The notes: generated by a model not told the origin, from the sequence alone. 64,000 nucleotides of DNA from Pseudomonas viridiflava (GCF_900601905.1 NZ_UWFA01000064.1:1-64000), one strand, 5' to 3'; positions 9,262-18,627 are shown, counted from the first letter of the stretch. Numbers and translations are program-made.

Positions 9262-9317
9262 AGCCGTTACCCGTATGGGCTGCGAATGCGGTCTGCCTGA
9301 CACGACGCAGTCCAACG

Positions 9318-9410
9318 GTGGGAGCGAATTCATTCGCGAAGGGGCCGGTACATTCAACCGATATGCATCGCCTGTACGTCCGTCTTCGCGAATGAATTCG
9401 CTCCCACAGG
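9318..9410. repeat. REPIN (two inverted REP arms)
   Basis: GTGGGAGCGAATTCATTCGC at 9318 is mirrored by its inverted copy ending CTCCCACAGG at 9410, with about 45 bases between. Each arm is itself a small palindrome (GCGAATTCATTCGC). It sits between converging genes. Confidence 0.85.
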
Positions 9411-9460
9411 TTATTAGCCGCCTTCGCATTCCTGCCCTAGCCGTAGGAGCGGTTGTGTTC

Positions 9461-10099
9461 TCACCCCATTGCCAGGGTTAGTTCCTCAGCACCGCACAGG
9501 CTTTGCGCACGCAGATAGCCGTTGATGAATGCCGGGTTGTTATCCCCGATCAGCCATTGGCGATCCTGCTCGTAGCGCAGCATGTGTTTGAAATTGCGCA
9601 GGCGCAGGCTTTTTCGCAGGGGGCGGCGGTAGGTTTTCATGTCGGAAATGTCGATCAGGCCGAGTGCGCCGTCCGGGGTAAGGATCACGTTGCCCAGGTG
9701 CGCTGACCGAAAATAGATGCCTTTTTCATGCAGCTCGGCGATGAAACTGCCCAGCTGTGCGCGCAGTTCATCGCCACTGCCGTGCGCTTCCATGACCTGG
9801 CGAAGCGTCTGGCCGGGCAGGGGAGCATAATGCACGGCGTCGCGCTGGATCTGTGCGACCCTGAAAACCTTGATGACCTGCGGGCACCGAATGCCGCGTT
9901 GGGCCAGGGTGACGCAGTTGTCTGCGAAGCGCTGAGCGTAGGGATACCAGGCTGCGGAACTGATCAGGCGTTTGCGTCGAAACAGCTTCAGCATTGAGCC
10001 GTCGACCAGTCGCAGGACTTTATCACCCGTGACGTCGGCTTCAAGGACATGTGCGCCCTCTACCAGCCCCAGGTAATGTGCATGATCAAGCGCTTGCAT
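9461..10099 (-). CDS. Lipopolysaccharide kinase (Kdo/WaaP) family protein
   Basis: The protein has 212 residues from the ATG at 10099 (GGAG 6 bases upstream); a TTG at 10123 would add eight residues but has no site. The kinase-like catalytic loop is visible as ELHEKGIYFRSAHLGNV and the metal-binding loop as LGLIDISD. It belongs to the small Kdo/WaaP-like kinase family that phosphorylates core sugars; PAO1 PA4998 is at this place. In several annotations this family is named toluene tolerance protein. It converges on waaL and diverges from msbA. The exact phosphoacceptor is unknown. Confidence 0.8.
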   Translation of the reverse strand: MQALDHAHYLGLVEGAHVLEADVTGDKVLRLVDGSMLKLFRRKRLISSAAWYPYAQRFADNCVTLAQRGIRCPQVIKVFRVAQIQRDAVHYAPLPGQTLRQVMEAHGSGDELRAQLGSFIAELHEKGIYFRSAHLGNVILTPDGALGLIDISDMKTYRRPLRKSLRLRNFKHMLRYEQDRQWLIGDNNPAFINGYLRAQSLCGAEELTLAMG

Positions 10100-10215
10100 C
10101 GAGACTCCGGTTTCTTCGCCCAAGGGCCTGGAAAGCCGTCTATGTTACCGCAGCAGGCAGTTGCGAAAAGCGCTTGTGATACAATTCGGCCTCTTTTTAT
10201 ACATGACGGATTCTC

Positions 10216-12018
10216 ATGACATCCCCCGAATCGTCCAGCCCATCAAGCATGAAGATTTACTTTCGCTTGTTGTCCTATGTGCGTCCGTATGTAGGGATAT
10301 TCCTGGTCAGTATCATAGGCTTCGTTATCTTCGCTTCGACCCAGCCGATGCTGGCGGGCATTCTGAAGTATTTCGTCGACGGTCTGAGCAATCCCGAGGC
10401 AGTGCTGTTCCCCAACGTACCGTATTTGCGCGACCTGCAGCTGTTGCAGGCCGTGCCGCTGCTGATTGTGCTGATCGCCGCTTGGCAGGGCCTGGGTTCT
10501 TTTCTGGGTAACTACTTTCTGGCCAAAGTGTCGCTTGGGCTGGTTCACGATTTGCGCGTCGAGCTGTTCAACAAGTTGCTGGTGCTCCCTAACCGTTATT
10601 TCGATACGCATAACTCCGGCCACCTGATTTCACGTATCACGTTCAACGTCACCATGGTCACCGGTGCCGCGACCGATGCGATCAAAGTGGTGATTCGTGA
10701 AGGTCTGACTATCGTCTTCTTGTTCGCCTACCTGCTGTGGATGAACTGGCAACTGACCCTGGTCATGCTGGCTATCCTGCCGCTGATCGCGACCATGGTC
10801 GGCAGCGCCAGTAAGAAATTTCGCAAGCAAAGCAAAAAGATTCAGGTCGCGATGGGTGACGTCACCCATGTCGCGTCCGAGACCATTCAGAACTACCGCG
10901 TGGTGCGCAGCTTCGGCGGCGAGCAATACGAGCAGGACCGTTTCGGCGCTGCCAGCACCAGCAATACCCGCAAACAGCTGCAGATGACCAAAACCGGCGC
11001 GCTGTACACGCCGATGCTGCAACTGGTGATCTACACCGCCATGGCCGTGCTGATGTTTCTGGTCCTGTATCTGCGCGGCGATGCGACCGCCGGCGATCTG
11101 GTGGCTTACATCACGGCTGCCAGCCTGCTGCCAAAGCCGATTCGTCAGCTCTCGGAAGTCAGCTCAACCATTCAAAAGGGTGTTGCTGGCGCAGAAAGCA
11201 TCTTTGAACAGCTAGACGTCGAGCCAGAGGTCGACAGCGGTACCGTCGAGCGTGAGCGCGTCTCCGGCCATCTTGAAGTGAAGAACCTGAGCTTTACCTA
11301 CCCCGGCACTGAACGGCAGGTGTTGAATGACATCAGCTTCTCGGTGGCACCCGGGCAGATGGTGGCGCTGGTCGGTCGTTCCGGCAGCGGTAAGTCCACG
11401 CTCGCGAGCATCCTGCCGCGTTTCTATCAGCACAGCGTGGGCGAAATTCTGCTCGATGGTGTCGAGATCAGCGACTATCAACTGCGTAACCTGCGTCGGC
11501 ATATTTCTCAGGTGACCCAGAGTGTCACGCTGTTCAACGACAGCGTTGCCAACAACATTGCCTACGGCGACCTGGCAGGCGCACCGCGTGCGGATATCGA
11601 GGCGGCCGCCGCCGATGCTTACGCCAAGGAATTCATCGAGCAACTGCCAGAAGGCCTGGACACTCAGGTCGGCGAAAATGGCGTGCTGCTCTCGGGCGGT
11701 CAACGTCAGCGTCTGGCAATCGCTCGCGCGCTGCTGAAAAACGCCCCGGTGCTGATCCTTGATGAAGCCACGTCGGCTCTGGACACCGAGTCCGAGCGCC
11801 ATATTCAGGCAGCGCTGGACAACGCCATGCACGGGCGCACTACGCTGGTCATCGCCCATCGCCTGTCGACCATCGAGAAGGCTGATCTGATTCTGGTCAT
11901 GGACGGCGGTCGTATTGTCGAGCGCGGTACTCATGCCGAGTTGCTGGCGCAGAACGGCTACTACTCGCGTCTGCATGCCATGGGCTTGGACGAGCCCAAG
12001 CCGGTCGGGGCGATCTAG
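10216..12018 (+). CDS. msbA: Lipid A-core flippase, ABC transporter MsbA
   Basis: The protein has 600 residues, the usual size for a half-transporter with fused domains. Residues about 25-330 form the six-helix membrane domain; the ATPase follows with Walker A GRSGSGKST near 392, signature LSGGQRQRLAIARAL near 494 and Walker B VLILDEATSALD near 514, ending with the H-loop IAHRLSTIE. MsbA flips lipid A-core across the inner membrane. The ATG at 10216 has only a weak ribosome site. TACAAT at 10179-10184 could be a -10 box. It diverges from the LPS kinase gene. Confidence 0.95.
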   Translation: MTSPESSSPSSMKIYFRLLSYVRPYVGIFLVSIIGFVIFASTQPMLAGILKYFVDGLSNPEAVLFPNVPYLRDLQLLQAVPLLIVLIAAWQGLGSFLGNYFLAKVSLGLVHDLRVELFNKLLVLPNRYFDTHNSGHLISRITFNVTMVTGAATDAIKVVIREGLTIVFLFAYLLWMNWQLTLVMLAILPLIATMVGSASKKFRKQSKKIQVAMGDVTHVASETIQNYRVVRSFGGEQYEQDRFGAASTSNTRKQLQMTKTGALYTPMLQLVIYTAMAVLMFLVLYLRGDATAGDLVAYITAASLLPKPIRQLSEVSSTIQKGVAGAESIFEQLDVEPEVDSGTVERERVSGHLEVKNLSFTYPGTERQVLNDISFSVAPGQMVALVGRSGSGKSTLASILPRFYQHSVGEILLDGVEISDYQLRNLRRHISQVTQSVTLFNDSVANNIAYGDLAGAPRADIEAAAADAYAKEFIEQLPEGLDTQVGENGVLLSGGQRQRLAIARALLKNAPVLILDEATSALDTESERHIQAALDNAMHGRTTLVIAHRLSTIEKADLILVMDGGRIVERGTHAELLAQNGYYSRLHAMGLDEPKPVGAI

Positions 12019-12030
12019 ATTACGCGGCAC

Positions 12031-12122
12031 CGTGGGAGCGGCTTTAGCCGCGAGCGATAGTGTTGTCGATGAAGATCCGGCGTTTAGGCGGGCCTTTTCG
12101 CGGCTAAAGCCGCTCCTACGGG
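12031..12122. repeat. REPIN, GGCTTTAGCC type
   Basis: GTGGGAGCGGCTTTAGCCGC from 12032 is matched by the inverted arm CGGCTAAAGCCGCTCCTACG ending about 12120. It follows msbA by 12 bases and separates it from hldE. Confidence 0.85.
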
Positions 12123-12242
12123 GTTGATGTTGGCTGTGACACGGCGCGATGCCTGCCTCATCAAGATTCATTTGCAACCCCAAGCCACCCTGAACCCTGT
12201 GCTAAGATTCCGCCCCTGTTCATTCTAGTTACGGGTTGTTCG

Positions 12243-13664
12243 ATGAAGTTGTCCATGCCGCGTTTCGATCAAGCACCAGTCTTGGTAGTGGGCGATGTCA
12301 TGCTCGACCGCTATTGGCATGGCGGCACCTCCAGGATTTCGCCGGAAGCGCCTGTGCCGGTGGTCAAGGTCGAGCAGATCGAGGACCGCCCGGGCGGTGC
12401 TGCCAACGTTGCCCTGAACATTGCCGCCCTCGGTGCGCCTGCATCGCTGGTGGGCGTCACGGGTGAAGACGAAGCTGCCGAAAGCCTGGCCAACAGCCTC
12501 AAGGCCGCCGGGGTACGTGCACGGTTCCAGCGCATTGCGCATCAGCCGACCATCGTCAAACTGCGGGTCATGAGCCGCCATCAGCAACTGCTGCGCATCG
12601 ATTTCGAAGAGCCTTTTGCCACCGATGCCGAGGCCCTGAGCCTGGAAGTCGATGCGCTGCTTGAAGGTATCAAGGTGCTGGTTCTGTCGGATTACGGCAA
12701 GGGCGCGCTGAAAAACCATCAGGTGCTGATCAAGTCTGCCCGCGAGCGTGGCATTCCGGTGCTGGCCGATCCCAAGGGCAAAAACTTCGCGATCTATCGG
12801 GGCGCCAGCGTCATCACACCGAACCTCAGCGAGTTCGAAGCCATCGTCGGCCATTGTGTCGATGAAGCCGATCTGGTCGCCAAAGGTGCGCTGTTGATGC
12901 GCGAGCTGGAACTCGGCGCGCTGTTGGTCACCCGTGGCGAGCACGGCATGACCCTGCTGCGCCCCGAGCATCCGGCGATGCATCTGCCCGCCCGCGCCCG
13001 TGAGGTGTTTGATGTGACGGGTGCTGGCGATACGGTGATTTCCACCCTCGCAGCAGCGATTGCCGCTGGCGAAGAACTGCCCCACGCCGTTGCGCTGGCG
13101 AACCTGGCCGCTGGCATTGTGGTGGGCAAGCTGGGGACGGCGGCCATCAGCGCCCCGGAACTGCGCCGTGCCATTCAGCGCGAAGAGGGCTCGGAGCGCG
13201 GCGTGTTGACGCTGGAGCAACTGTTGCTGGCAATTGATGACGCCCGCGCGCACAACGAGAAGATTGTCTTTACCAATGGCTGCTTCGACATTCTCCATGC
13301 TGGTCACGTGACCTATCTGGAGCAGGCACGCGCTCAGGGGGATCGCCTGATCGTGGCTGTCAACGATGATGCGTCTGTCAGCCGCCTCAAAGGCCCGGGC
13401 CGCCCGATCAATAGCGTCGACCGGCGCATGGCGGTACTGGCCGGGCTGGGGGCTGTGGACTGGGTGATCAGCTTCCCGGAAGGCACGCCGGAAAACCTGC
13501 TCAGCCACGTCAAACCCGATGTGCTGGTCAAGGGTGGTGATTACGGCATCGATCAAGTGGTCGGTGCTGATATCGTGCAGGCTTACGGCGGGGAAGTGCG
13601 AGTATTGGGGCTGGTGGAAAACAGCTCGACCACGGCAATTGTCGAGAAAATCCGCGGGCAGTGA
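12243..13664 (+). CDS. hldE: Bifunctional heptose 7-phosphate kinase / heptose 1-phosphate adenylyltransferase
   Basis: The protein has 473 residues. Residues about 1-320 are a ribokinase (PfkB) domain with the GGAANVALN motif near 50 and the catalytic DVTGAGDTV motif near 258. Residues about 340-473 are a cytidylyltransferase-like domain with FTNGCFDILHAGH near 342. It makes ADP-D-glycero-beta-D-manno-heptose for the LPS inner core, in the cytoplasm (older name rfaE). It lies next to msbA as in PAO1 (PA4996). A REPIN follows the stop by 10 bases. Confidence 0.96.
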   Translation: MKLSMPRFDQAPVLVVGDVMLDRYWHGGTSRISPEAPVPVVKVEQIEDRPGGAANVALNIAALGAPASLVGVTGEDEAAESLANSLKAAGVRARFQRIAHQPTIVKLRVMSRHQQLLRIDFEEPFATDAEALSLEVDALLEGIKVLVLSDYGKGALKNHQVLIKSARERGIPVLADPKGKNFAIYRGASVITPNLSEFEAIVGHCVDEADLVAKGALLMRELELGALLVTRGEHGMTLLRPEHPAMHLPARAREVFDVTGAGDTVISTLAAAIAAGEELPHAVALANLAAGIVVGKLGTAAISAPELRRAIQREEGSERGVLTLEQLLLAIDDARAHNEKIVFTNGCFDILHAGHVTYLEQARAQGDRLIVAVNDDASVSRLKGPGRPINSVDRRMAVLAGLGAVDWVISFPEGTPENLLSHVKPDVLVKGGDYGIDQVVGADIVQAYGGEVRVLGLVENSSTTAIVEKIRGQ

Positions 13665-13674
13665 GTCTGTGATG

Positions 13675-13766
13675 TGTTGGAGCGAGGCTTGCCCGCGAAG
13701 AATAATGGTGGGGTGTATCTGACACACCGCAGCGTTTAATTCGCGGGCAAGCCTCGCTCCAACAGG
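13675..13766. repeat. REPIN, GGCTTGCCCGC type
   Basis: TGTTGGAGCGAGGCTTGCCC from 13675 and its inverted arm ending CTCGCTCCAACAGG at 13766 lie between the converging hldE and Nudix-like genes. The same family recurs at 22811, 39221 and 48711. Confidence 0.88.
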
Positions 13767-13774
13767 ACTGGTTT

Positions 13775-14731
13775 TCAGCTCTTGAACGACACCAACTGAA
13801 GCAACTGCCTGGCCTTGCCGGTCAGGCGTTTGAGGCCGGTTTTTTTAGGGGGTGGCGTCATGCCTTGCTGGCGTAGCCAGTCCTTCCAGCGAATCCGCTC
13901 GTCACGCACCACCCAGCCTTCCTGCGCTGCGAAACTTTCTGCCAGATACAGTCCGCGTGTTCCCGCCGGAGTCAGCTTGTCGCGCTTGAGCGTGTAGAGC
14001 TCAGGCAGCGGCACGCCGTTTTCCAGGGGCATAAGGTACAGGTCGGGCTTGCTACGATTGAGGCGGGCAACCAGTTGCTCGTTTTCCAGGCATTCGTCCA
14101 CGTGGAACAGGCTCAGAGGCCGCGCCTCTTTGGGCACCTCCAACCGCATGTCATAAATGAGCTGCAATGACGCGGTGGGCAGATGCACGTACGCTCGCGG
14201 CCGTTCAATCAGGGTCATGCTGCCACAGCGCACTGGGCGTGCGGCGCCAGACAACGGCGTCAGCCGAAAGGGCATCGCTTCGCGGTAATGCAGGGCTGCG
14301 GCATACGGCGCAGGCAGCCAGGTTTCATTGAAGCGCCCGCTGAGCCAGCCTTGTGGCGTTTCGATCAGGCACTCTTCGGCCACTTCCTGAATGGCCGTGT
14401 GCAGCGGCAAATTCAGCTCGTGGGCCGGAACGTAGCCGGAAATCAGCTTGAGCACCACGTCACCACGATCCTGCCGTCTTTGCCGCACCAGCACCCAATA
14501 GTCGCGGCCTTGCCAATTGAGCGTCAGGCGCACTGACACGCCGAGGTTTGCAAGCTCTGTGGAGAAGCGTTCGGGGTCGGCCACTTCAATCTTGCGACGA
14601 CGCTGCAAGGTCTGGACGAAGTTGAGCGGCATGCCGATGCTCTGGTAGTTCAGGCCCTCGGGCGTGGCTTCGACAAATAACGGCAGGGTTTTGAAATTAC
14701 TGGGATTCTTTCGAATCAGGGTTCGCGGCAT
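13775..14731 (-). CDS. Nudix-like protein of unknown substrate
   Basis: The protein has 318 residues; its ATG at 14731 has AAGGAG 6 bases upstream. I see no ABC-ATPase motifs, although I recall relatives being labelled metal ABC transporter ATPase. Residues 99-123 resemble a Nudix box: G99, E105, then Q115-E-V-A-E-E120, so the catalytic E-x-x-E-E core is kept, while the usual Arg is Gln, the Gly is Leu, and the spacing is two residues longer. The C-terminal 60 residues are basic. The gene is alone on its strand, 36 bases after the aldo/keto reductase stop. Hydrolase activity is possible but unproven. Confidence 0.72.
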   Translation of the reverse strand: MPRTLIRKNPSNFKTLPLFVEATPEGLNYQSIGMPLNFVQTLQRRRKIEVADPERFSTELANLGVSVRLTLNWQGRDYWVLVRQRRQDRGDVVLKLISGYVPAHELNLPLHTAIQEVAEECLIETPQGWLSGRFNETWLPAPYAAALHYREAMPFRLTPLSGAARPVRCGSMTLIERPRAYVHLPTASLQLIYDMRLEVPKEARPLSLFHVDECLENEQLVARLNRSKPDLYLMPLENGVPLPELYTLKRDKLTPAGTRGLYLAESFAAQEGWVVRDERIRWKDWLRQQGMTPPPKKTGLKRLTGKARQLLQLVSFKS

Positions 14732-14767
14732 ATCGGCTCCTTCTTGCGTTGGGGTCGGCCGCCTACA

Positions 14768-15583
14768 TCAGGCTGGACGGCGAATCACGGCAGCGGCAGT
14801 CGCCACGTTATGAACCAGATGCAACGGATTGATGGTCCCGACAATAGCACTGGCAACGCCGGGATGGTCAAACAGCAGTTCGAAACTGGCCTGGACAGCA
14901 TCGACGCCCGGGCTCAGGCAAACGTGACCACTGGCCAAAGCTTTCTTGACCAGAATGCCTTTGCCGTGTGCAGCAGCGTAGTCCAGCACCGGTTTTTCGC
15001 TCTGTTCGTTGAGGTTGTAAGTGACCATGGCACAATCGCCGTCGCGCAATGCCAGCAGGCCTCCCTCTACGGTTTTGCCAGAGAAGCCGAAGCCGCGGAT
15101 CTTGCCTTCGCGCTTGAGATCGGCCAGCGTCTGATAGACGTCGCTGTCATTGAGAATGGCCAGATCGTTGCCGTCGGAATGCACCAGCACCAGGTCGAGA
15201 AAATCGGTTTCCAGACGTTTCAGGCTGCGTTCCAGCGACTTGCGGGTGTGTGCGGCGCTGAAGTCGTGGCTCGACTGGCCCTGCTCGAACTCTTCACCGA
15301 CCTTGCTGACAATCACCCAGTCCTGACGCTGACCGCGCAACAGAGGCCCCAGGCGTTCTTCACTGTTGCCGTAAGCGGGCGCGGTGTCGATCAGGTTGAT
15401 ACCCAGGTCCCGGGCCATTTTCAGGAGCATTTGCGCCTGTGTGTCGTCCGGGATAGTAAAGCCGTTGGGGTATTTGACGCCCTGATCCCGGCCAAGCTTG
15501 ACGGTGCCCAGCCCCAGCGGGGAAACGCTCAGCCCGGTGCTGCCCAATGGGCGATGAAGTGGGTGAAGGGTTTTTACGCTCAT
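14768..15583 (-). CDS. Aldo/keto reductase family oxidoreductase
   Basis: The protein has 271 residues, a TIM-barrel NAD(P)H-dependent reductase. The catalytic tetrad is visible: Asp and Tyr in DTAPAYGNSEE near 67-77, Lys in IVSKVG near 90 and His in LVLVHSDG near 136. It lacks the long C-terminal loop of some family members and is on the short side. Its ATG overlaps the stop of the FAD oxidoreductase gene by 4 bases, so the two are translationally coupled. PAO1 has the same pair (PA4991/PA4992). The substrate is unknown. Confidence 0.88.
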   Translation of the reverse strand: MSVKTLHPLHRPLGSTGLSVSPLGLGTVKLGRDQGVKYPNGFTIPDDTQAQMLLKMARDLGINLIDTAPAYGNSEERLGPLLRGQRQDWVIVSKVGEEFEQGQSSHDFSAAHTRKSLERSLKRLETDFLDLVLVHSDGNDLAILNDSDVYQTLADLKREGKIRGFGFSGKTVEGGLLALRDGDCAMVTYNLNEQSEKPVLDYAAAHGKGILVKKALASGHVCLSPGVDAVQASFELLFDHPGVASAIVGTINPLHLVHNVATAAAVIRRPA

Positions 15584-16761
15584 GGCAGCAGTTCATCCCA
15601 GGCTGGTACGGCCTTTGGCGGTGTTGGCAGGCCTTTGAGTGAGGGCTGGGGCGTTGGGTGGATTTCGTCATGCGACAGCGCCGCCAGGACCCGATCGGAA
15701 AAGTCCGGCGCCAGTGCCAGCTTTGTTGGCCAGCCCACCATCAGGCGATTTTGCACGCTGAGGTAAGCGTTATCCGGCCGCACCAGCCCGGATTGTGCCG
15801 GTTCTGCGCGATCAACCCGCAAGGTTGCCCACTCGACCCGACTCAGATCGATCCAGGGCAGCAACGTGCCGAGTTCTTTTTTAACCGCGGCGATTTGCTG
15901 CTCCGGGGTGCGGGCGACGCCATCGGCCTCGGCCACATCGCCACCTACGTACCACACCCATTGACCATTGGCGGCGGGGTGCGTGGTCACTGTCAGGCGT
16001 GGTTTGGGTCCGCCGCCCAGACAGTGCGCGTACAGCGGCTTCAGGCTCGGGCCTTTGGCAAGCACCATATGCAGCGGGCGACGTTGCATGGCCGGTTGCG
16101 CCACACCGAGTTTTTCCAGCAGCCCGGCATTGCCAGCGCCGGCGCAGAGCACCACGCGCTGGGCAAAAATGTCCATGCCGTCGACCCGCAGGCCGACCAG
16201 GTCTTCGCCATCGACCAGCGGTTCCAGATCGGAACCTGCCAGCAGGCTGCCGTTGGTCAGCTCGGCGAGGCGGTCGATGAGGCTCGGAACGTCAATCACC
16301 AGTTCGGCCAGGCGATACACCTTGCCTTTGAATTTCGGGTCTTGCAGGGCGGGCGGCAGATCAGTGCCTTTGACTTGATCGACACGGCCGCGCACGGCCT
16401 TGCTGGCAAAGAAGCTGGTGAGGTTGCCCGCCAGGGTGCCCGGCGACCACAGGTAATGCGCTTCGGAAAGCAGGCGCACGCCGGAAAGGTCCAGCTCCCC
16501 GCTACCGGCCAAGGCCTCACGCCAGCGACGCGGCATGTCGGCAATGGCTTCCGAGGCACCGGAAAGCGCCCCGTGCAACGCATATTTGGCGCCGCCATGG
16601 ATGATGCCTTGTGACTTCAGGCTCTGGCCGCCGCCCAGGCTGGCGTTTTCCACCAGTACGGTGGAGAACCCCTGGCGACGCAAGCGCGCGTTGAGCCAGA
16701 GACCAGCAACGCCGGCACCGACGATCAGAACGTCAGTGGAAATAACGGAAGGCATGGGCAC
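15580..16761 (-). CDS. FAD-dependent oxidoreductase (DAO family)
   Basis: The protein has 393 residues with an N-terminal Rossmann FAD motif, VGAGVAGLWLNARLRRQG at about 14-31, and the body of a D-amino-acid-oxidase/glycerol-3-phosphate-dehydrogenase-like enzyme. A GGGQSLKSQGIIHGGAKYA loop near 43 is typical for FAD-contacting segments. It is the first gene of a two-gene unit with the aldo/keto reductase, which suggests the two act on related metabolites, but neither substrate is known. Confidence 0.85.
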   Translation of the reverse strand: MPMPSVISTDVLIVGAGVAGLWLNARLRRQGFSTVLVENASLGGGQSLKSQGIIHGGAKYALHGALSGASEAIADMPRRWREALAGSGELDLSGVRLLSEAHYLWSPGTLAGNLTSFFASKAVRGRVDQVKGTDLPPALQDPKFKGKVYRLAELVIDVPSLIDRLAELTNGSLLAGSDLEPLVDGEDLVGLRVDGMDIFAQRVVLCAGAGNAGLLEKLGVAQPAMQRRPLHMVLAKGPSLKPLYAHCLGGGPKPRLTVTTHPAANGQWVWYVGGDVAEADGVARTPEQQIAAVKKELGTLLPWIDLSRVEWATLRVDRAEPAQSGLVRPDNAYLSVQNRLMVGWPTKLALAPDFSDRVLAALSHDEIHPTPQPSLKGLPTPPKAVPAWDELLP

Positions 16762-16804
16762 CTCTGTGGCTGGAAGAATGCGGCCATTATAGAGGAACGG
16801 GTTT

Positions 16805-17137
16805 TCAATGCCCGGCGGTTTTCGAGAACAACTGAATCACGACCACCCCGGCCACGATCAAACCCATCCCCAGCATGGCGGGAATGTCGAGTTTCTGTCC
16901 GTAGATGAAAAACGCAGCGATGCTGACCATCACAATCCCCATGCCCGCCCAGACCGCATAGGCCACCCCGACCGGGATAGTGCGCACCACCAGAATCAGC
17001 ATCCAGAAGGCAATCGCATAGCCGCAGATCACCAGCAACAACGGGAGGGGCGTGCTCAAGCCTTTGACGGCCTTCATCGAGACGGTGCCGATGACCTCGG
17101 CGCAAATGGCGATGGCCAGCAGGTAGTAGGCAGACAT
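16805..17137 (-). CDS. Small multidrug resistance (SMR/EmrE) transporter
   Basis: The protein has 110 residues in four membrane helices. The ATG at 17137 is chosen because AAGGAG lies 7 bases upstream; the frame runs further but that part is not protein-like. The membrane-embedded glutamate of helix 1 is visible at AICAEVIGTVSMKA (Glu near 14), as in EmrE. It exports cationic compounds by proton exchange as a dimer. PAO1 has an emrE homologue (PA4990) at the same place. It is alone, between the oxidoreductase pair and waaA, which diverges from it. Confidence 0.92.
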   Translation of the reverse strand: MSAYYLLAIAICAEVIGTVSMKAVKGLSTPLPLLLVICGYAIAFWMLILVVRTIPVGVAYAVWAGMGIVMVSIAAFFIYGQKLDIPAMLGMGLIVAGVVVIQLFSKTAGH

Positions 17138-17230
17138 GAAGTAACTCCTTTTATAGGCTGCGCATTCTAGACCTTTTGCTGATGGGTTAATTCGGTAAGT
17201 GTCGGTTTTCGTGAGACACAACAGCGCTCA

Positions 17231-17299
17231 ATTCGCGGGCAAGCCTCGCTCCAACAGGTTAGGTCTGTGGGCGCGAGGCGCAAGCACCGCTCCCACAGG
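17231..17299. repeat. Mixed REP remnant ahead of waaA
   Basis: A single right arm of the GGCTTGCCCGC family (17231-17258) is followed at 17265-17299 by an imperfect inverted pair beginning TGTGGGCGCGAGGCGC and ending CGCTCCCACAGG. It looks like two REP families joined or a decayed REPIN, ending 28 bases before the waaA start. Confidence 0.7.
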
Positions 17300-17327
17300 T
17301 GTCGCGGTTCCGATAAACTCCGCGCCC

Positions 17328-18605
17328 ATGAATAGAACTCTTTACACCCTGCTGTTTCATCTCGGCCTGCCGCTGGTGGCCTTGCGACTCTGGTTGCGTG
17401 GGCGCAAGGCGCCGGCTTACCGGCAACGCATCGGCGAACGTTTCGCCCTTGGTCTGCCTGTCATGCAGCAGGGCGGTATCTGGGTGCACGCGGTTTCGGT
17501 GGGCGAGAGCATTGCTGCCGCGCCGATGATTCGCGCGCTGCTGGCACGTTATCCACAGCTGGCCATTACCGTGACCTGCATGACGCCCACCGGATCGGAA
17601 CGGATCAAGGCGCTGTTCGCCAATGAGCCGCGCATTCAGCATTGTTACCTGCCCTACGATTTGCCATGGGCGGCAGGGCGTTTTCTGGATCATGTCCGCC
17701 CGGTGATTGGCGTGATCATGGAAACCGAGCTCTGGCCTAACCACATTCATCAGTGCACCAAACGCACCATTCCCGTGGTGCTGGCCAACGGGCGGTTGTC
17801 TGAACGCTCCGCGCGAGGCTATGCGCGCTTTGCAAAACTGACCCGGCCGATGCTGTGCGAGATGAGCCTGCTTGCCGTGCAGACTGAAACCGAAGCCCAG
17901 CGCTTTCGTGAGTTGGGCGCGCGACCTGAATGCGTGACGGTGACAGGCTCGATCAAGTTCGACCTGACCATAGACCCGCAATTGCTGACCAATGCGACGC
18001 AGTTGCGTGAGCAGTGGCAAGCGACCGGACGTCCGGTATGGATCGCGGCCAGCACGCATGCCGGGGAGGACGAAAGTATTTTCTCAGCCCATCGCCAATT
18101 GCTGGCGAGCCATCCCGAGGCGTTGCTGATTCTGGTGCCGCGCCATCTTGAACGTTTCAACAGCATGTACGAGCTGGCGGTGCAGCAGGGCTTGAGCACC
18201 GTGCGCCGTTCGACAGCTCAGCCTGTCACGCCTGAAACCCAGGTGCTGCTGGGCGATACCATGGGTGAATTGCTGTTCTTGTACGCCTTGGCGGATGTGG
18301 CTTTCGTGGGCGGCAGTCTGGTGCCCAACGGCGGGCATAATCTGCTGGAGCCTGCGGCCCTGGCAAAACCGGTGTTGAGTGGCCCCCATCTGTTCAACTT
18401 CCTGGAAATCGCCGCGATGCTGCGCAATGCCGGGGCGTTGACTGAAATCACTGACGCCCGGACCTTGGCGGCCGCCGTGCAACGGCTGCTCGATCAACCG
18501 CCCTTGGCCCGAGAGATGGCTGAGGCAGGGTTGCGGGTGATGAAGGCCAATCAGGGCGCGTTACAGCGGTTGCTGGAGGGGATTGGTCGCTTGATGAAAA
18601 GCTAG
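17328..18605 (+). CDS. waaA: 3-deoxy-D-manno-octulosonic acid (Kdo) transferase
   Basis: The protein has 425 residues from the ATG at 17328. The open frame extends to 17199, but that part translates REP sequence and is rejected. The N-terminal anchor MNRTLYTLLFHLGLPLVALRL is followed by the GT-B fold; SVGE near 63 and MTPTGSER near 84 are family hallmarks, and GGSLVPNGGHNLLEPAAL near 326 forms the CMP-Kdo site. WaaA adds Kdo to lipid A on the inner face of the inner membrane. It is separate from the core cluster, as in other pseudomonads. It converges on tolC. Confidence 0.95.
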   Translation: MNRTLYTLLFHLGLPLVALRLWLRGRKAPAYRQRIGERFALGLPVMQQGGIWVHAVSVGESIAAAPMIRALLARYPQLAITVTCMTPTGSERIKALFANEPRIQHCYLPYDLPWAAGRFLDHVRPVIGVIMETELWPNHIHQCTKRTIPVVLANGRLSERSARGYARFAKLTRPMLCEMSLLAVQTETEAQRFRELGARPECVTVTGSIKFDLTIDPQLLTNATQLREQWQATGRPVWIAASTHAGEDESIFSAHRQLLASHPEALLILVPRHLERFNSMYELAVQQGLSTVRRSTAQPVTPETQVLLGDTMGELLFLYALADVAFVGGSLVPNGGHNLLEPAALAKPVLSGPHLFNFLEIAAMLRNAGALTEITDARTLAAAVQRLLDQPPLAREMAEAGLRVMKANQGALQRLLEGIGRLMKS

Positions 18606-18627
18606 GCAGTTTTGCCAGACACTCAAA

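Noticed and set aside
12225..13727. Minus-strand frame of 500 codons opposite hldE
   Set aside because: Shadow of hldE; hldE has full domain motifs and a known neighbour.
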